Shown: positions 42,529 to 52,558 of the stretch, piece by piece | How the letters are laid out: every line of letters starts with the position of its first letter | How positions within the stretch are numbered: position 1 is the stretch's first letter | Source: Alphaproteobacteria bacterium | GTDB taxonomy: Bacteria; Pseudomonadota; Alphaproteobacteria; Rhodobacterales; Rhodobacteraceae | Reading direction: 5' to 3' | Assembly (NCBI GenBank): GCA_030425925.1 | Contig: JAUHZO010000010.1 | Location: 62,001-126,000 of the forward strand | DNA: 64,000 bases | Position numbers and translations under genes: made by a program | The notes under the pieces: model-generated | Told to the model about the DNA's origin: nothing | Databases searched by the model: none | The model's input: the letters and a program-made list of their open reading frames with translations, nothing else

Positions 42529-44937
42529 TCAGTGCGCCATGGCACCGGTTTCCAGGTCGTCCGGCTTGGCCTGGGCGGCGGCGGCCTCGGCTTCGGCCTC
42601 TTCGTCCCATTCCACCGGTTCGGGTGTGCCGATCAGGGCGAGTTTCAGCACTTCCGACACGTGGCGAACCGGGATGATCTCCAGCCCGTCCTTCACGTTG
42701 TCCGGCAGTTCGGCCAGGTCCTTTTCGTTTTCCTGCGGGATCAGCACCGTGGTGATGCCGCCGCGCAGCGCCGCCAACAGCTTTTCCTTCAGCCCGCCGA
42801 TGGCCGAGGCATTGCCGCGCAGCGTGACCTCGCCCGTCATGGCGATGTCCTTGCGCACCGGCAGCCCGGTCAGGACCGACACGATGGCCGTGACCATGGC
42901 AAGCCCCGCCGAGGGCCCGTCCTTGGGCGTCGCGCCGTCGGGCACGTGCACGTGGATGTCCCACTTGTCGAACCGCGGCGGCTTGACCCCGATCTGCGGC
43001 GCGATGGAGCGGACATAGCTCGACGCCGCGTCGATCGATTCCTTCATCACGTCGCCCAGCTTGCCGGTGGTCTTCATCCGGCCCTTTCCGGGCAGGCGCA
43101 GCGCCTCGATCTGCAACAGGTCGCCACCCACCGAGGTATAGGCCAGCCCGGTGACAACACCGACCTGATGCTCTTCCTCGGCCAGGCCATAGCGGAACTT
43201 CCGCACGCCCAGGAAATCGTCGAGATTGTCGGGCGTCACGGTGACGGCCTTGTCCTCTTTCTTGACGATCTTGGTCACCGCCTTGCGCGCCAGCTTGGCC
43301 ATCTCGCGTTCCAGGTTCCGCACCCCCGCTTCACGCGTGTAGTAGCGGATGATGTCGGTCAGCGCCGCATCCTCGACCGAGAACTCGCCCTTCTTGAGCC
43401 CATGGCCCTTCACCTGCTTGTCCAGCAGGTGCCGCCGCGCGATCTGCAGCTTTTCATCTTCGGTGTAGCCCGACAGCGGAATGATCTCCATCCGGTCCAG
43501 AAGCGGGCCCGGCATGTTGTAGCTGTTGGCGGTGGTCACGAACATGACGTTCGACAGGTCGTATTCCACTTCAAGGTAGTGGTCGACGAAGGTCGAATTC
43601 TGTTCGGGATCCAGCACCTCCAGCATCGCGCTGGCCGGGTCGCCGCGGAAATCCTGGCCCATCTTGTCGATCTCGTCGAGCAGGATCAGCGGGTTGGTCG
43701 TCTTGGCCTTTTTCAGCGCCTGGATGATCTTGCCGGGCATGGAGCCGATATACGTCCGCCGGTGGCCGCGGATCTCGGATTCGTCGCGCACGCCGCCAAG
43801 GCTGATGCGGATGAACTCGCGCCCCGTCGCCTTGGCCATGGACTTGCCCAGCGACGTCTTGCCCACACCCGGAGGGCCCACAAGGCACAGGATCGGCCCC
43901 TTCAGCTTGGCCGAGCGCGCCTGAACGGCGAGATACTCGACAATCCGCTCCTTGACTTTCTCAAGGCTGTAATGGTCGGCATCCAGAATGTCCTGCGCGC
44001 GGCCCAGATCCTTTTTCACCCGGCTTTTCACGCCCCACGGGATCGACAGCATCCAGTCGAGATAGTTGCGCACCACCGTGGCTTCGGCCGACATCGGCGA
44101 CATGTTCTTGAGCTTCTTCAGCTCGGCCTCGGCCTTTTCCTGCGCCTCTTTCGACAGCTTGGTTGCGGCGATGCGCTCTTCCAGCTCGGCGATCTCGCCC
44201 TCGCCATCCTCGCCGTCGCCCAGCTCCTTCTGAATGGCCTTCATCTGCTCATTCAGGTAATACTCGCGCTGGGTCTTCTCCATCTGGGTCTTGACGCGGG
44301 TCTTGATCTTCTTTTCGACCTGCAGGACGGACATTTCCCCCTGCATCAGGCCATAGACCTTTTCCAGCCGCTCGCTGATCGACAGCGTTTCCAGCAGGTC
44401 CTGCTTTTGCGGCACCTCGACACCCAGATGCCCCGCCACCAGATCGGCAAGCTTGGCCGGTTCATCCGCCTCGCCCACGGCGGCCAGTGCCTCTTCGGGG
44501 ACGTTCTTCTTGACCTTGGCGTAGCGTTCGAACTCTTCGGCCACGGTGCGCAGCAGCGCCTGGATCGCCGCCGGATCACCCGGCATCTCGGTCAGGTATT
44601 CGGCGCTTGCCTCGAAAAAGCGGTCATTGGGCAGGTATTCGGTGATGCGCACGCGGCTTTGCCCCTCGACCAGCACCTTGACGGTGCCGTCGGGCAGCTT
44701 GAGCAGCTGCAGCACGTTGGCCAGCACGCCGGCCTTGTAGATGCCGCCGGTGTCGGGATCGTCCATTGCCGGATCGATCTGCGCGGCCAGCAGGATCTGC
44801 TTGTCGTCGTTCATCACCTCTTCGAGGGCACGCACGGATTTCTCGCGCCCCACGAAAAGCGGCACGATCATGTGCGGGAACACCACGATGTCGCGCAGGG
44901 GCAGCACCGGGTAAGAGGGATTGAGGGGGTGTTTCAT
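42529..44937 (-). CDS. lon: ATP-dependent protease Lon
   Basis: Cytoplasmic quality-control and regulatory protease of 802 residues. The N-terminal substrate domain starts [23 protein letters not shown] coiled coil follows, then the AAA+ module with Walker [14 protein letters not shown] (near 355) and Walker B LLDEIDKM. The Ser-Lys catalytic dyad lies in [13 protein letters not shown] (Ser near 674) and [13 protein letters not shown] (Lys near 717). The C-terminal tail is acidic ([12 protein letters not shown]). A heat-shock-type promoter is visible at 45012-45040. Start 44937 ([16 protein letters not shown]) has AAGGAAA upstream. Confidence 0.96.
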   Translation of the reverse strand: MKHPLNPSYPVLPLRDIVVFPHMIVPLFVGREKSVRALEEVMNDDKQILLAAQIDPAMDDPDTGGIYKAGVLANVLQLLKLPDGTVKVLVEGQSRVRITEYLPNDRFFEASAEYLTEMPGDPAAIQALLRTVAEEFERYAKVKKNVPEEALAAVGEADEPAKLADLVAGHLGVEVPQKQDLLETLSISERLEKVYGLMQGEMSVLQVEKKIKTRVKTQMEKTQREYYLNEQMKAIQKELGDGEDGEGEIAELEERIAATKLSKEAQEKAEAELKKLKNMSPMSAEATVVRNYLDWMLSIPWGVKSRVKKDLGRAQDILDADHYSLEKVKERIVEYLAVQARSAKLKGPILCLVGPPGVGKTSLGKSMAKATGREFIRISLGGVRDESEIRGHRRTYIGSMPGKIIQALKKAKTTNPLILLDEIDKMGQDFRGDPASAMLEVLDPEQNSTFVDHYLEVEYDLSNVMFVTTANSYNMPGPLLDRMEIIPLSGYTEDEKLQIARRHLLDKQVKGHGLKKGEFSVEDAALTDIIRYYTREAGVRNLEREMAKLARKAVTKIVKKEDKAVTVTPDNLDDFLGVRKFRYGLAEEEHQVGVVTGLAYTSVGGDLLQIEALRLPGKGRMKTTGKLGDVMKESIDAASSYVRSIAPQIGVKPPRFDKWDIHVHVPDGATPKDGPSAGLAMVTAIVSVLTGLPVRKDIAMTGEVTLRGNASAIGGLKEKLLAALRGGITTVLIPQENEKDLAELPDNVKDGLEIIPVRHVSEVLKLALIGTPEPVEWDEEAEAEAAAAQAKPDDLETGAMAH

Positions 44938-45011
44938 GCTCGCGTTTCCTTGTTGGCAAGACGCCCCGCCCCGCCTGGCAGCAGCAAGGGCGTCTCCGGT
45001 CATGGAGGCTT

Positions 45012-45040
45012 AACGTGGGGTTTACACGCGCCGTTTCAAC
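45012..45040 (-). promoter_or_regulatory. Candidate heat-shock (RpoH) promoter of lon
   Basis: On the minus strand GTTGAAA, 13 bases, then CCCCACGTT matches the RpoH pattern (CTTGAAA, CCCCATNT). The -10 element is about 75 bases before the lon start. Confidence 0.5.
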
Positions 45041-45132
45041 TGGCGTTCCTCCTTTGATCCGCAGCATGGCCCCGGCGCGCGGGCGGCGCAAGTGGGCTTT
45101 TCCGACAAGACGCGGCAAAAGCGAGCGGCGGC

Positions 45133-45693
45133 TCAGCGCGGCGGTCGGGGTGTCAGAAGGGCGGTTTCGGTCTGGAAAAGCACCGTCTCGTCACCTTGCA
45201 GCTGCAGTTCGGTGATCTCCAGCACACGGTCGTCGAAATAGGCGATCAGCGTGATCGTGCCGACGACCGAGATGTCGCCGGTGATCCGGAGCACGGCCTG
45301 CACCTGCGGCAGCGCCTCGGGTCCGCAAAGGGTGTCCGACAGACGGTCGACCAGATCGGCGCGGGCCGTGCTGTCCAGCACATCGTCGACCCGATCCACG
45401 TCATAGGCCGGGACATCCAGCAGCGCCAGCGGCACGGGCGCGCCGGTCAGGCTGTCGAGAAACCGGCTCGTCACGGCGCCTTCGGGCAGGATCGTGACCG
45501 GATAGGTTTCAGAGGCGCGCAGGATGTCCGTGGTCTCGTTGACCAGCGAAACGCTGCCTTCCCGCGTCCAATCGCCGGCAAGCGTGGCCATCAGGTCATC
45601 ACGACCGGTGACGCCACACAGCCCGTCCGCCGCGGCAAACCCGGCCTGTCCGGCAACCAGAGCGGCGGCCATCACGAGTCGGAGTGTCTTCAT
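45133..45693 (-). CDS. Secreted protein of unknown function
   Basis: 186 residues with a Sec signal ([21 protein letters not shown]) and two cysteines in the mature part that may form a disulfide (LCGVTG, TLCGPEA). The pattern [17 protein letters not shown] recalls a small beta-barrel (lipocalin-like) start, but I cannot assign a family. Its ATG overlaps the tgt stop (ATGA), so it is translated with tgt. Confidence 0.7.
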   Translation of the reverse strand: MKTLRLVMAAALVAGQAGFAAADGLCGVTGRDDLMATLAGDWTREGSVSLVNETTDILRASETYPVTILPEGAVTSRFLDSLTGAPVPLALLDVPAYDVDRVDDVLDSTARADLVDRLSDTLCGPEALPQVQAVLRITGDISVVGTITLIAYFDDRVLEITELQLQGDETVLFQTETALLTPRPPR

Positions 45694-46817
45694 AGCGGCT
45701 CGATATCTCCCCTGGCGCGTTCGGCGTGGAACGCGGCCTCGAACTCCGCAAAGCGCCCTGCGGCGATGGCCGTGCGCATGCCCTGCATAAGCTCTTGATA
45801 GTAATGCAGGTTATGCCAGGTCAGCAACATGCCCGAAATCATCTCGCCTGCGCGGAACACGTGATGCAGGTAGGCGCGGGAATAGCCCCGGCAGGCCGGA
45901 CAGGTGCATTCCTCGTCAAGCGGCCTGGGGTCGTCGGCGTGGCGCGCGTTCTTGATCGCCACCGGACCGCGCCGCGTCCAGGCCTGCCCCGTGCGGCCCG
46001 AGCGCGAGGGCAGCACGCAATCCATCATGTCGATGCCGCGCTTGACGGCCCCCACGATGTCATCCGGCTTGCCCACCCCCATCAGGTAGCGCGGGCGATC
46101 CTCGGGCAGCTGGTCCGGCGCATAATCGAGACAGGCAAACATCGCCTCCTGCCCCTCACCCACCGCAAGGCCGCCCACCGCGTAGCCGTCGAACCCGATC
46201 GCGCGCAGCGCCTCGGCGCTTTCGCCCCGCAGGTCTTCCTCCAGCCCGCCCTGCTGGATGCCAAAGAGCATGTGGTCGGGCCGGTCGCCAAAGGCATCGC
46301 GGGACCGCGCCGCCCACCGCATCGACAGCCGCATGCTCTCGGCGATGCGGTCCCGGTCGGCCGGCAGCGAGGGGCATTCATCGAACGCCATCACGATGTC
46401 CGAGCCCAGCAACCGCTGGATCTCCATCGACCGCTCCGGCGTCAGCATGTGTTTCGAGCCATCCACATGGCTGCGGAATTCCACACCGTCCTCGGTCAGC
46501 TTGCGCAGATCGCTCAGGCTCATGACCTGGAACCCGCCGGAATCCGTCAGGATGGGCTTTTCCCAGTTCATGAACCCGTGCAGACCGCCCAGACGGTCGA
46601 TCCGCTCGGCCCCCGGCCGCAGCATCAGGTGATAGGTATTGCCCAGCAGGATGTCCGCGCCCGTTGCCGCCACGCTTTCGGGCAGCATGCCCTTGACCGT
46701 GGCCGCGGTGCCCACGGGCATGAAGGCGGGGGTGCGGATGGTCCCGCGCGGCGTGGTTATCGCGCCGGTGCGGGCACGGCCGTCGCGCGCCGTCAGTTCA
46801 AACGAAGTCAAGGCCAT
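45690..46817 (-). CDS. tgt: tRNA-guanine transglycosylase
   Basis: Inserts preQ1 in place of guanine 34 in tRNAs with GUN anticodons (Asp, Asn, His, Tyr), the base-exchange step of queuosine synthesis. 375 residues. The active site includes [41 protein letters not shown] and [15 protein letters not shown] (nucleophile Asp). Zinc ligands are in [16 protein letters not shown] and LTWHN. Start 46817 ([13 protein letters not shown]). A substrate, tRNA-Asp(GTC), is encoded twice at 2322-2505. Confidence 0.96.
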   Translation of the reverse strand: MALTSFELTARDGRARTGAITTPRGTIRTPAFMPVGTAATVKGMLPESVAATGADILLGNTYHLMLRPGAERIDRLGGLHGFMNWEKPILTDSGGFQVMSLSDLRKLTEDGVEFRSHVDGSKHMLTPERSMEIQRLLGSDIVMAFDECPSLPADRDRIAESMRLSMRWAARSRDAFGDRPDHMLFGIQQGGLEEDLRGESAEALRAIGFDGYAVGGLAVGEGQEAMFACLDYAPDQLPEDRPRYLMGVGKPDDIVGAVKRGIDMMDCVLPSRSGRTGQAWTRRGPVAIKNARHADDPRPLDEECTCPACRGYSRAYLHHVFRAGEMISGMLLTWHNLHYYQELMQGMRTAIAAGRFAEFEAAFHAERARGDIEPL

Positions 46818-46871
46818 GCCATCCCCTGGGGCCAGCTGCGTCAAAGCGAATGGCCCGCCGCCCCGCGCCGC

Positions 46872-47489
46872 TTATTCGGCGGCGTCCTGGGTGTTTTCTG
46901 CCGCAGGCTCGGCGACGGCGGCCGGTTCGGCCTCCGGCTCGGCCTTGGCGGCGGGTTCGGGTTTCTTGCGTGGCTTGCGCGGGGCGCGGGGTTTCTTGGG
47001 CTTTTCCTCGGCCATCGGTTCGGGCTTGGTTTCGGCCCGCGCCTCGGGCGTGTCCACCAGGCCGATATCCTCGTCATCGGATCCGAGGTCCACGACATCG
47101 GGCTGATCCATGGCGGCAGGATCGGGTTCCGCGCGCTGTCCAGGCTCGGATGGCTGCGCCTCGCGCTCCGCCCTTTCGCGGTCGCGCTGCGCCTGGCGTT
47201 CCCGGTTCTCGCGTTCCTGCTGTTCGCGGCGCTGATCCTGTTCCTTCTGCGCCTCGCTCAGCATCCGAAGATAGTGTTCGGCATGCTGCTGGAAGTTCTC
47301 TGCCGCCACCCGGTCATTCGACAGGGCGGCGTCGCGGGCCAGCTGGTTGTACTTGTCAATGATCTGCTGCGGCGTGCCGCGCACCTTGCCTTCGGGGCCC
47401 GAGCTGTCGAACACGCGATTGACAACGTTGCCCAGCGAATTTCGGTTGCGATTGTTCTTGTTCCGCGAGCGGGATTTGGAAGAGCGCAT
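46872..47489 (-). CDS. DUF4167 domain protein
   Basis: 205 residues. The N-terminal DUF4167 domain is MRSSKSRSRNKNNRNRNSLGNVVNRVFDSSGPEGKVRGTPQQIIDKYNQLARDA (first 55 residues or so), then NFQQHAEHYLRML. The remainder is a charged coiled coil (EQDQRREQQERENRERQAQRDRERAERE) and a Lys/Pro/Ala/Glu-rich tail. The basic start suggests RNA or DNA binding; the function is unproven. Its place after prfA-prmC is common in alphaproteobacteria. Confidence 0.85.
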   Translation of the reverse strand: MRSSKSRSRNKNNRNRNSLGNVVNRVFDSSGPEGKVRGTPQQIIDKYNQLARDAALSNDRVAAENFQQHAEHYLRMLSEAQKEQDQRREQQERENRERQAQRDRERAEREAQPSEPGQRAEPDPAAMDQPDVVDLGSDDEDIGLVDTPEARAETKPEPMAEEKPKKPRAPRKPRKKPEPAAKAEPEAEPAAVAEPAAENTQDAAE

Positions 47490-47591
47490 ATGTTCTGGTA
47501 TCCGGCCTTGCTTCCGAGTGCCTCGTGTCGCTGTTGAACGCCTCCGGCGTCCTGTCGATGCGCGGTCACGAAGATGTTTGGCATAACGTCC

Positions 47592-47632
47592 GTGAGAGGG
47601 GCGGTTGCCTTCACCGTCCGGACCCCTCTCAC
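47592..47632. repeat. Inverted repeat between prmC and DUF4167 genes
   Basis: GTGAGAGGGG and CCCCTCTCAC form a perfect 10-bp stem around a 21-base loop. It has no U run. It is in the 215-base gap that would hold the end of the prmC transcript and the DUF4167 leader. Confidence 0.5.
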
Positions 47633-47704
47633 TAATCACAGGCTCCGGGCCGGAGCAAGGGAAAAACCCCGAAACTGCGACAGAAAGCGCCGGAAAAGCG
47701 GCGT

Positions 47705-48547
47705 TCAGCCGGACAGACGGCCCAGAACCACCCGGTCGCGCCCGTCCAGATCGGGCAGAACGGCGATCTGCGCAAGCCCCGCCGCCGCCATCAGCGCCGC
47801 GACGGCACCTCCCTGCGTGGCCCCGATCTCGACGATCAGCCGTCCGCCCGGCGACAGGTGGCGCGGCGCACCCGCGCAAAGGATGCGGTAGGCCGACAGC
47901 CCGTCAGCACCGTCGCTCAACGCCAGAGCGGGTTCGTGATCGCGCACCTCGGGGGCCAGCCCGGCCATCTCGTGCGCGGCGATATAGGGCGGGTTCGACA
48001 CGATCAGGTCGAACCGCTCCGCCTGCCCGTCCAGCGCGGCGTACCAATCGCCCTCGACCAGTGCGGCACGCCCCTCCAGCTGTAGCGCGTTGCGGTTCCA
48101 GAACGCCACGTTCAGCGCCGGCGCGCTGATATCGGTGCCCACGCCCACCGCGCCGGTGCGCTCGGCCAGCAGCGTCAGCAGGATGCAGCCCGATCCGGTG
48201 CCCAGATCCAGCACGCTGGCAAAGGGTTCGGCCAGCGCCGCCTCGATCAGGGTTTCGGTTTCGGGGCGCGGGTCCAGCACCTCGGGCGTGACAAGGAAAG
48301 CCCGCCCGTAAAAGCTGCGCCGTCCGGTCAGATGGCTGACCGGCACCCGTTCGGCGCGCCGCTCGACCAGCGTCAGGTAGATGGGCTGCAGATCCGCCGC
48401 CACCGGTTCGGACAGGAACAGCGTCAGCCGCCCCGGCGGCACCTTGAGCACATGCGCCATCAGGCGGCGCGCATCGCGCCCGGGATCGGGCACACCCGCG
48501 GCCACCAGCCGCGCCGTGGCCTGCGCCAGCAACTCAGCCCCGCGCAT
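47705..48547 (-). CDS. prmC: Release factor glutamine methyltransferase PrmC
   Basis: Methylates the Gln of the GGQ motif in release factors RF1 and RF2, 280 residues. The N-terminal helical domain binds the factor (GRDARRLMAHVLKV). The methyltransferase domain has VLDLGTGSGCILLTLLAE and the diagnostic VSNPPYIAAHEM. It is 15 bases after prfA, the gene of its substrate. Confidence 0.95.
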   Translation of the reverse strand: MRGAELLAQATARLVAAGVPDPGRDARRLMAHVLKVPPGRLTLFLSEPVAADLQPIYLTLVERRAERVPVSHLTGRRSFYGRAFLVTPEVLDPRPETETLIEAALAEPFASVLDLGTGSGCILLTLLAERTGAVGVGTDISAPALNVAFWNRNALQLEGRAALVEGDWYAALDGQAERFDLIVSNPPYIAAHEMAGLAPEVRDHEPALALSDGADGLSAYRILCAGAPRHLSPGGRLIVEIGATQGGAVAALMAAAGLAQIAVLPDLDGRDRVVLGRLSG

Positions 48548-48562
48548 CCGCCCGCGCCCTCC

Positions 48563-49612
48563 TCATGCCTGCATCTCGGCCAGCTGCGCCGCCTGGTGTT
48601 CCGAGATCAGCGCGTCGATGATCTCGTCCAGATCGCCCTGCATCACCTGCTCCAGCCGGTACAGCGTCAGCCCGATGCGGTGATCGGTCAGCCGGCCCTG
48701 CGGAAAGTTGTAGGTGCGGATGCGCTCGGACCGGTCACCCGAGCCGACCTGCGCCTTGCGGTCGGCCGAACGTTCGGCATCCGCGGCCGAGCGCTGCAGG
48801 TCGAACAGCCGCGCGCGCAGCACCTGCATCGCGATCTCGCGGTTGCGGTGCTGGGATTTCTCGGAGCTGGTCACCACGATCCCGGTGGGCAGATGGGTGA
48901 TGCGCACCGCCGAATCGGTGGTGTTCACATGCTGCCCGCCCGCGCCGGACGACCGCATGGTGTCGATGCGGATGTCGCCCGGGTCGATGCGGATATCCAC
49001 CTCCTGCGCCTCGGGCAGCACCGCCACCGTCGCCGCCGAGGTGTGGATGCGCCCGCCGGATTCGGTTTCCGGCACGCGCTGCACCCGGTGCACGCCGGAT
49101 TCGAACTTCAGCCGGGCAAAGACGCCCTCGCCCTCGATCCGCGCCACCAGCTCGCGCAGACCGCCCAGGTCCGACATCTGCTCCTCGATCACCTCCCAGC
49201 GCCAGCCCTTCTCCTCGGCATGGCGCTGATACATCCGCGCCAGATCCGCCGCGAACAGCGCCGCCTCCTCGCCGCCGGTGCCGGGACGGATTTCCAGGAC
49301 GGCCGGGCGGGCATCGGCGGCATCGCGCGGCAAGAGCGCCAGCTGCACCGCGCGCTCCACCTCCGGCAGACGCGCGCGCAGGGCAGGAAGCTCTTCCTCG
49401 GCCAGGGCCTTCATCTCGGGGTCCGCCAGCAGCGCCTCGGCCTCGGCGATATCGGCCGACAGCCGCTCCCATGTGGCGATCTGCGCCACCACGGGCTTCA
49501 GATCGGCATATTCGCGCCCCAAAGCGGCGATGTCGCCTTCGCCGGCGGACATCCGCGCCTCGACATATTCGAGACGCTCCTTGATCTGCTGCAAACGGTC
49601 GGACGGGATCAT
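48563..49612 (-). CDS. prfA: Peptide chain release factor 1
   Basis: Recognises UAA and UAG stop codons and triggers peptide release, 349 residues. Codon recognition uses the PxT motif ([22 protein letters not shown]), and hydrolysis uses GGQ ([25 protein letters not shown]). The sequence [18 protein letters not shown] is typical of class I release factors. It is first of the prfA-prmC pair. Confidence 0.96.
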   Translation of the reverse strand: MIPSDRLQQIKERLEYVEARMSAGEGDIAALGREYADLKPVVAQIATWERLSADIAEAEALLADPEMKALAEEELPALRARLPEVERAVQLALLPRDAADARPAVLEIRPGTGGEEAALFAADLARMYQRHAEEKGWRWEVIEEQMSDLGGLRELVARIEGEGVFARLKFESGVHRVQRVPETESGGRIHTSAATVAVLPEAQEVDIRIDPGDIRIDTMRSSGAGGQHVNTTDSAVRITHLPTGIVVTSSEKSQHRNREIAMQVLRARLFDLQRSAADAERSADRKAQVGSGDRSERIRTYNFPQGRLTDHRIGLTLYRLEQVMQGDLDEIIDALISEHQAAQLAEMQA

Positions 49613-49643
49613 TCCGGCTTCCTTGCCGAAAGGCGGCGGGCCG

Positions 49644-50066
49644 TCAACCCTCGCCGCCCGTGCCCGCCAGCGCCGCCAGCCAGCCCTCGACCCGGGCCTT
49701 GTTCACCCCGGTGTCGGACTGGCCAAAGCGCAGCCGTGCCCAGAGTTCCAGCTGGTCACCGGATTGCTGCACGGTGGTGTAGTCGGGAAAGCCCATCCAG
49801 AGCGACCGGGTCACATAGGTCACCCGTCCCTCACCCGGCGTGCCGGCCAGGACCTCGGTGCGCGGGGTCTCCAGGATGATGGCATGCAGCCGCTCGAACG
49901 TGCCCGGCGCGCCGGGCAGCCGCCGCCGCACGCCGCCGGCCAGATCCTGGTCGGCGGTCACCTTCGGGTCCACATGCCAGTCGGCCGGGTCCGACGGCGC
50001 CAGGCGGATCCACGCCAGCCCCGCAACCACGCACAAGATCACTGCGAAGAAGATCATTCGCACCAT
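49644..50066 (-). CDS. DUF1499 family membrane-anchored protein
   Basis: 140 residues: a single N-terminal helix ([19 protein letters not shown]) and a DUF1499-type domain ([68 protein letters not shown]). The function of the family is unknown. I chose ATG 50066, which follows AGGTGGG; earlier starts (50108) remain possible. It is 31 bases upstream of prfA and may be in its transcript. Confidence 0.78.
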   Translation of the reverse strand: MVRMIFFAVILCVVAGLAWIRLAPSDPADWHVDPKVTADQDLAGGVRRRLPGAPGTFERLHAIILETPRTEVLAGTPGEGRVTYVTRSLWMGFPDYTTVQQSGDQLELWARLRFGQSDTGVNKARVEGWLAALAGTGGEG

Positions 50067-50202
50067 GCCCACCTGCCGCTCGACGTCATCCCGCGGCAGA
50101 GATGACATGGTTTCCACCGATTCTGAAAGCGTTCGCCCGAAGATTGTGGCCGCGCTCGCCCGAAAAGCGGCGCGCCACCGCCCATGCCCGCTCTCGCCGC
50201 GC

Positions 50203-51162
50203 TCAGCGCCGGGTCCAGCCCCACAGGCACAGCAGGTCGGTGGCCACATGCGCCCCCGCCACGGCGGTGATCCCCGCCGGATCGAAGGGCGGCGAAACCT
50301 CGACAACGTCTCCGCCCTTCAGGTCGATCCCGGCCAGCCCGCGCAGCATCACCGCGGCCTGGTGCGATGACAGCCCGCCCCAGACCGGCGTCCCCGTGCC
50401 CGGGGCAAAGGCCGGGTCCAGCACATCGATGTCGAATGTCAGGTAACAGGGATGCCCGCCCACGATCTCGCGCACGCGCTGCGCCACGGCCACCGGCCCG
50501 TCGGCATGCACCGCCCGCGCATCGATAATGGCAAAGCCCAGCGTGTCGGGATTGTCGGTACGGATGCCGATCTGGACGGAACGCTCGGGAATCACCAGCC
50601 CCTCACGCACCGCCTTGTATAGGAAGGTGCCATGATCCACCCGATCGAAATCGTCATCGGCCCAGGTGTCGGTATGGGCATCGAACTGGATCACCGAAAG
50701 CGGGCCGTGCCGCGCGGCATGCGCCCGCAGCGCCCCCAGCGTCACCGAATGGTCGCCACCAAGCGCGATGCAGGCGGCCCCCGCCTCCAGGATGCCCGCC
50801 ACATGCGCCTCGATCCGCCCCGGCACCTCCGACGGCATGGCATAGTCGAACGCCATGTCGCCATGATCGGCGATGGCAAACTCCGACAGCACGTCAAAGC
50901 CCCAACCGTAGGGCGCGTCGCAAGGCTGCAGCAAGGATGCCTCGCGGATCGCCCGCGGCCCCAGCCGCGTGCCGGGCCGGTTGGTCACCGCCTGGTCAAA
51001 GGGCAGCCCGGTCACCGCGATGTCCACCCCCGCCAGGTCCTTGGAATAGCGCCGCCGCAAGAACGATGGCGCACCGGCAAATACGTTTTCATAGGATCGT
51101 CCCCGGAACGCCTCGCGGGTGAACCCGTGATCGATCTGGTCTCTTGCGTCTTCCAGTGCCAT
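50203..51162 (-). CDS. speB: Ureohydrolase (agmatinase-like)
   Basis: Mn-dependent arginase/agmatinase family enzyme of 319 residues, hydrolysing a guanidino compound to urea. All metal motifs are present: ALGGDHSVTLGAL (His), VIQFDAHTDTW (Asp, His, Asp) and YLTFDIDVLDPAFAPGTGTPVWGG (two Asp). Agmatine is the likeliest substrate, but guanidinobutyrate or similar cannot be excluded. Start 51162 (MALEDARDQIDHGFTREAF) has GAGGGGG upstream. Confidence 0.88.
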   Translation of the reverse strand: MALEDARDQIDHGFTREAFRGRSYENVFAGAPSFLRRRYSKDLAGVDIAVTGLPFDQAVTNRPGTRLGPRAIREASLLQPCDAPYGWGFDVLSEFAIADHGDMAFDYAMPSEVPGRIEAHVAGILEAGAACIALGGDHSVTLGALRAHAARHGPLSVIQFDAHTDTWADDDFDRVDHGTFLYKAVREGLVIPERSVQIGIRTDNPDTLGFAIIDARAVHADGPVAVAQRVREIVGGHPCYLTFDIDVLDPAFAPGTGTPVWGGLSSHQAAVMLRGLAGIDLKGGDVVEVSPPFDPAGITAVAGAHVATDLLCLWGWTRR

Positions 51163-51216
51163 CCGGCCCCCCTCGTGCCCGCGCACACCGCCGCCCGGCC
51201 CGCGCCCCGCTCCTGA

Positions 51217-51239
51217 CTTCTTCTTGGTCGAAATACCCC
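51217..51239. repeat. Conserved CTTCTTCTTGG motif, copy 1
   Basis: CTTCTTCTTGG then AAATACCCC (minus strand GGGGTATTT, CCAAGAAGAAG). A similar block occurs at 54601-54624. I recall that such blocks are common near gene ends in Rhodobacteraceae; this is not checked. Confidence 0.5.
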
Positions 51240-51267
51240 GAAACACCGCCCGCCACGGGCCCGGCCC

Positions 51268-52431
51268 TCAGGTCAGCGGCAAGGCCCGTTCCACCAGCCG
51301 CGCAAAGAACGACGCCCCCACCGGCGCGATGGCATCGTTGAAATCGTATTCCGGGTGGTGGCAGACCGGCGTGTCGCCCTGGCCCAGGAACAGATAGGCC
51401 CCGGGACGCGCCTCCAGCATGTAGGCGAAATCCTCGCCGGGCATGATCGGCGGGCAATCCTCCTCCACCGCGGCCGCGCCCACCACCTCGCGGGCCACCT
51501 CGGCGGCAAAGGCCGCCTGTTCGGGATGGTTGACGGTGGGCGGATAGCCCTCGGCATACTCCAGCTCCGCCGCCATGCCAAAGCTCTTCGCCTGAAAGTC
51601 CGCGATCTCGGCCATGCGCGCCTTGACCACCGCCTGCACCGCCTTGTCGAAATAGCGCACGGTGCCGTTCAGCATCGCGCTGCCGGGGACGATGTTCATC
51701 GCCGTGCCGGTATGGATCTGCGTCACCGACAGCACCAGCCGGTCCAGCGCGTCGACATTGCGGCTGACGATGGTCTGCAGCGCCAGCGTGATGGCGGCGG
51801 CGACGATCACCGGGTCGCGGGTCTGGAACGGCATCGCGCCATGCCCGCCCTTGCCGTCGATGCGGATGGTGAACTCGTCCACCCCCGCCAGCAAAGCGCC
51901 GCGATTGGTCGCCAGGTGCCCCACGGCCCGGCCCGGCGAATTGTGCAGACCATAGACCTCCTCGATGCCGAAGCGATCCATCATGCCCTCCTCGACCATG
52001 ATGCGCCCGCCGCCCTCGTTCTCCTCCGCCGGCTGAAAGATCAGCGCCACGCGGCCCGCGAAATTGCGCGTTTCCGCCAGGTATTTCGCCGCGCCCAGAA
52101 GCATCGTGGTGTGCCCGTCATGGCCGCAGGCATGCGCCAGCCCCGGCACCGTCGAGGCATGCGCGGCCCCGGACAGATCCTGCATCGGCAACGCGTCCAT
52201 GTCCGCCCGCAGCCCGATGGTCCGGCCCGGCGCGCGGCCCTCGATGATCGCCACCACGCCGGTGCGCGCAAGGCCTTCATGGATGTCGGTGACCCCGAAC
52301 GCCTTCAGCCGTTCCACGACAAAGGCCGCCGTCTCGTGACAGTCGAGGCCAAGCTCGGGATGCTGGTGCAGGTGGCGGCGCCAGCCGGTCATCTCGTCTT
52401 CGAGCGCGGCGATGGAATTCACGATGGGCAT
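51268..52431 (-). CDS. M20 family amidohydrolase, copy 1 (downstream)
   Basis: Zinc-type amidohydrolase/aminoacylase (hippurate hydrolase-like), 387 residues: WRRHLHQHPELGLDCHET, LRADMDALPM, ACGHDGHTTMLLGAAKYL, IFQPAEENEGGG (Glu pair), GVDEFTIRIDGKGGHGAMP and MPGEDFAYMLEARPGAYLFLGQG. It cleaves N-acyl or carbamoyl amino acids; the exact substrate is unknown. It is a close paralog of the next gene, with a 127-base gap. Confidence 0.92.
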   Translation of the reverse strand: MPIVNSIAALEDEMTGWRRHLHQHPELGLDCHETAAFVVERLKAFGVTDIHEGLARTGVVAIIEGRAPGRTIGLRADMDALPMQDLSGAAHASTVPGLAHACGHDGHTTMLLGAAKYLAETRNFAGRVALIFQPAEENEGGGRIMVEEGMMDRFGIEEVYGLHNSPGRAVGHLATNRGALLAGVDEFTIRIDGKGGHGAMPFQTRDPVIVAAAITLALQTIVSRNVDALDRLVLSVTQIHTGTAMNIVPGSAMLNGTVRYFDKAVQAVVKARMAEIADFQAKSFGMAAELEYAEGYPPTVNHPEQAAFAAEVAREVVGAAAVEEDCPPIMPGEDFAYMLEARPGAYLFLGQGDTPVCHHPEYDFNDAIAPVGASFFARLVERALPLT

Positions 52432-52558
52432 GTCCGGGATCTCCTTTGCCCCTCACCCTGCCCGGAACGAAGCGCAAAGAAAAGGGCCCGGCGGGATGGC
52501 GGGTGGGGCGATGTTCCGGCCCCCGGCCGGGACGAGCGCCATACGCCATCCCGGACCG

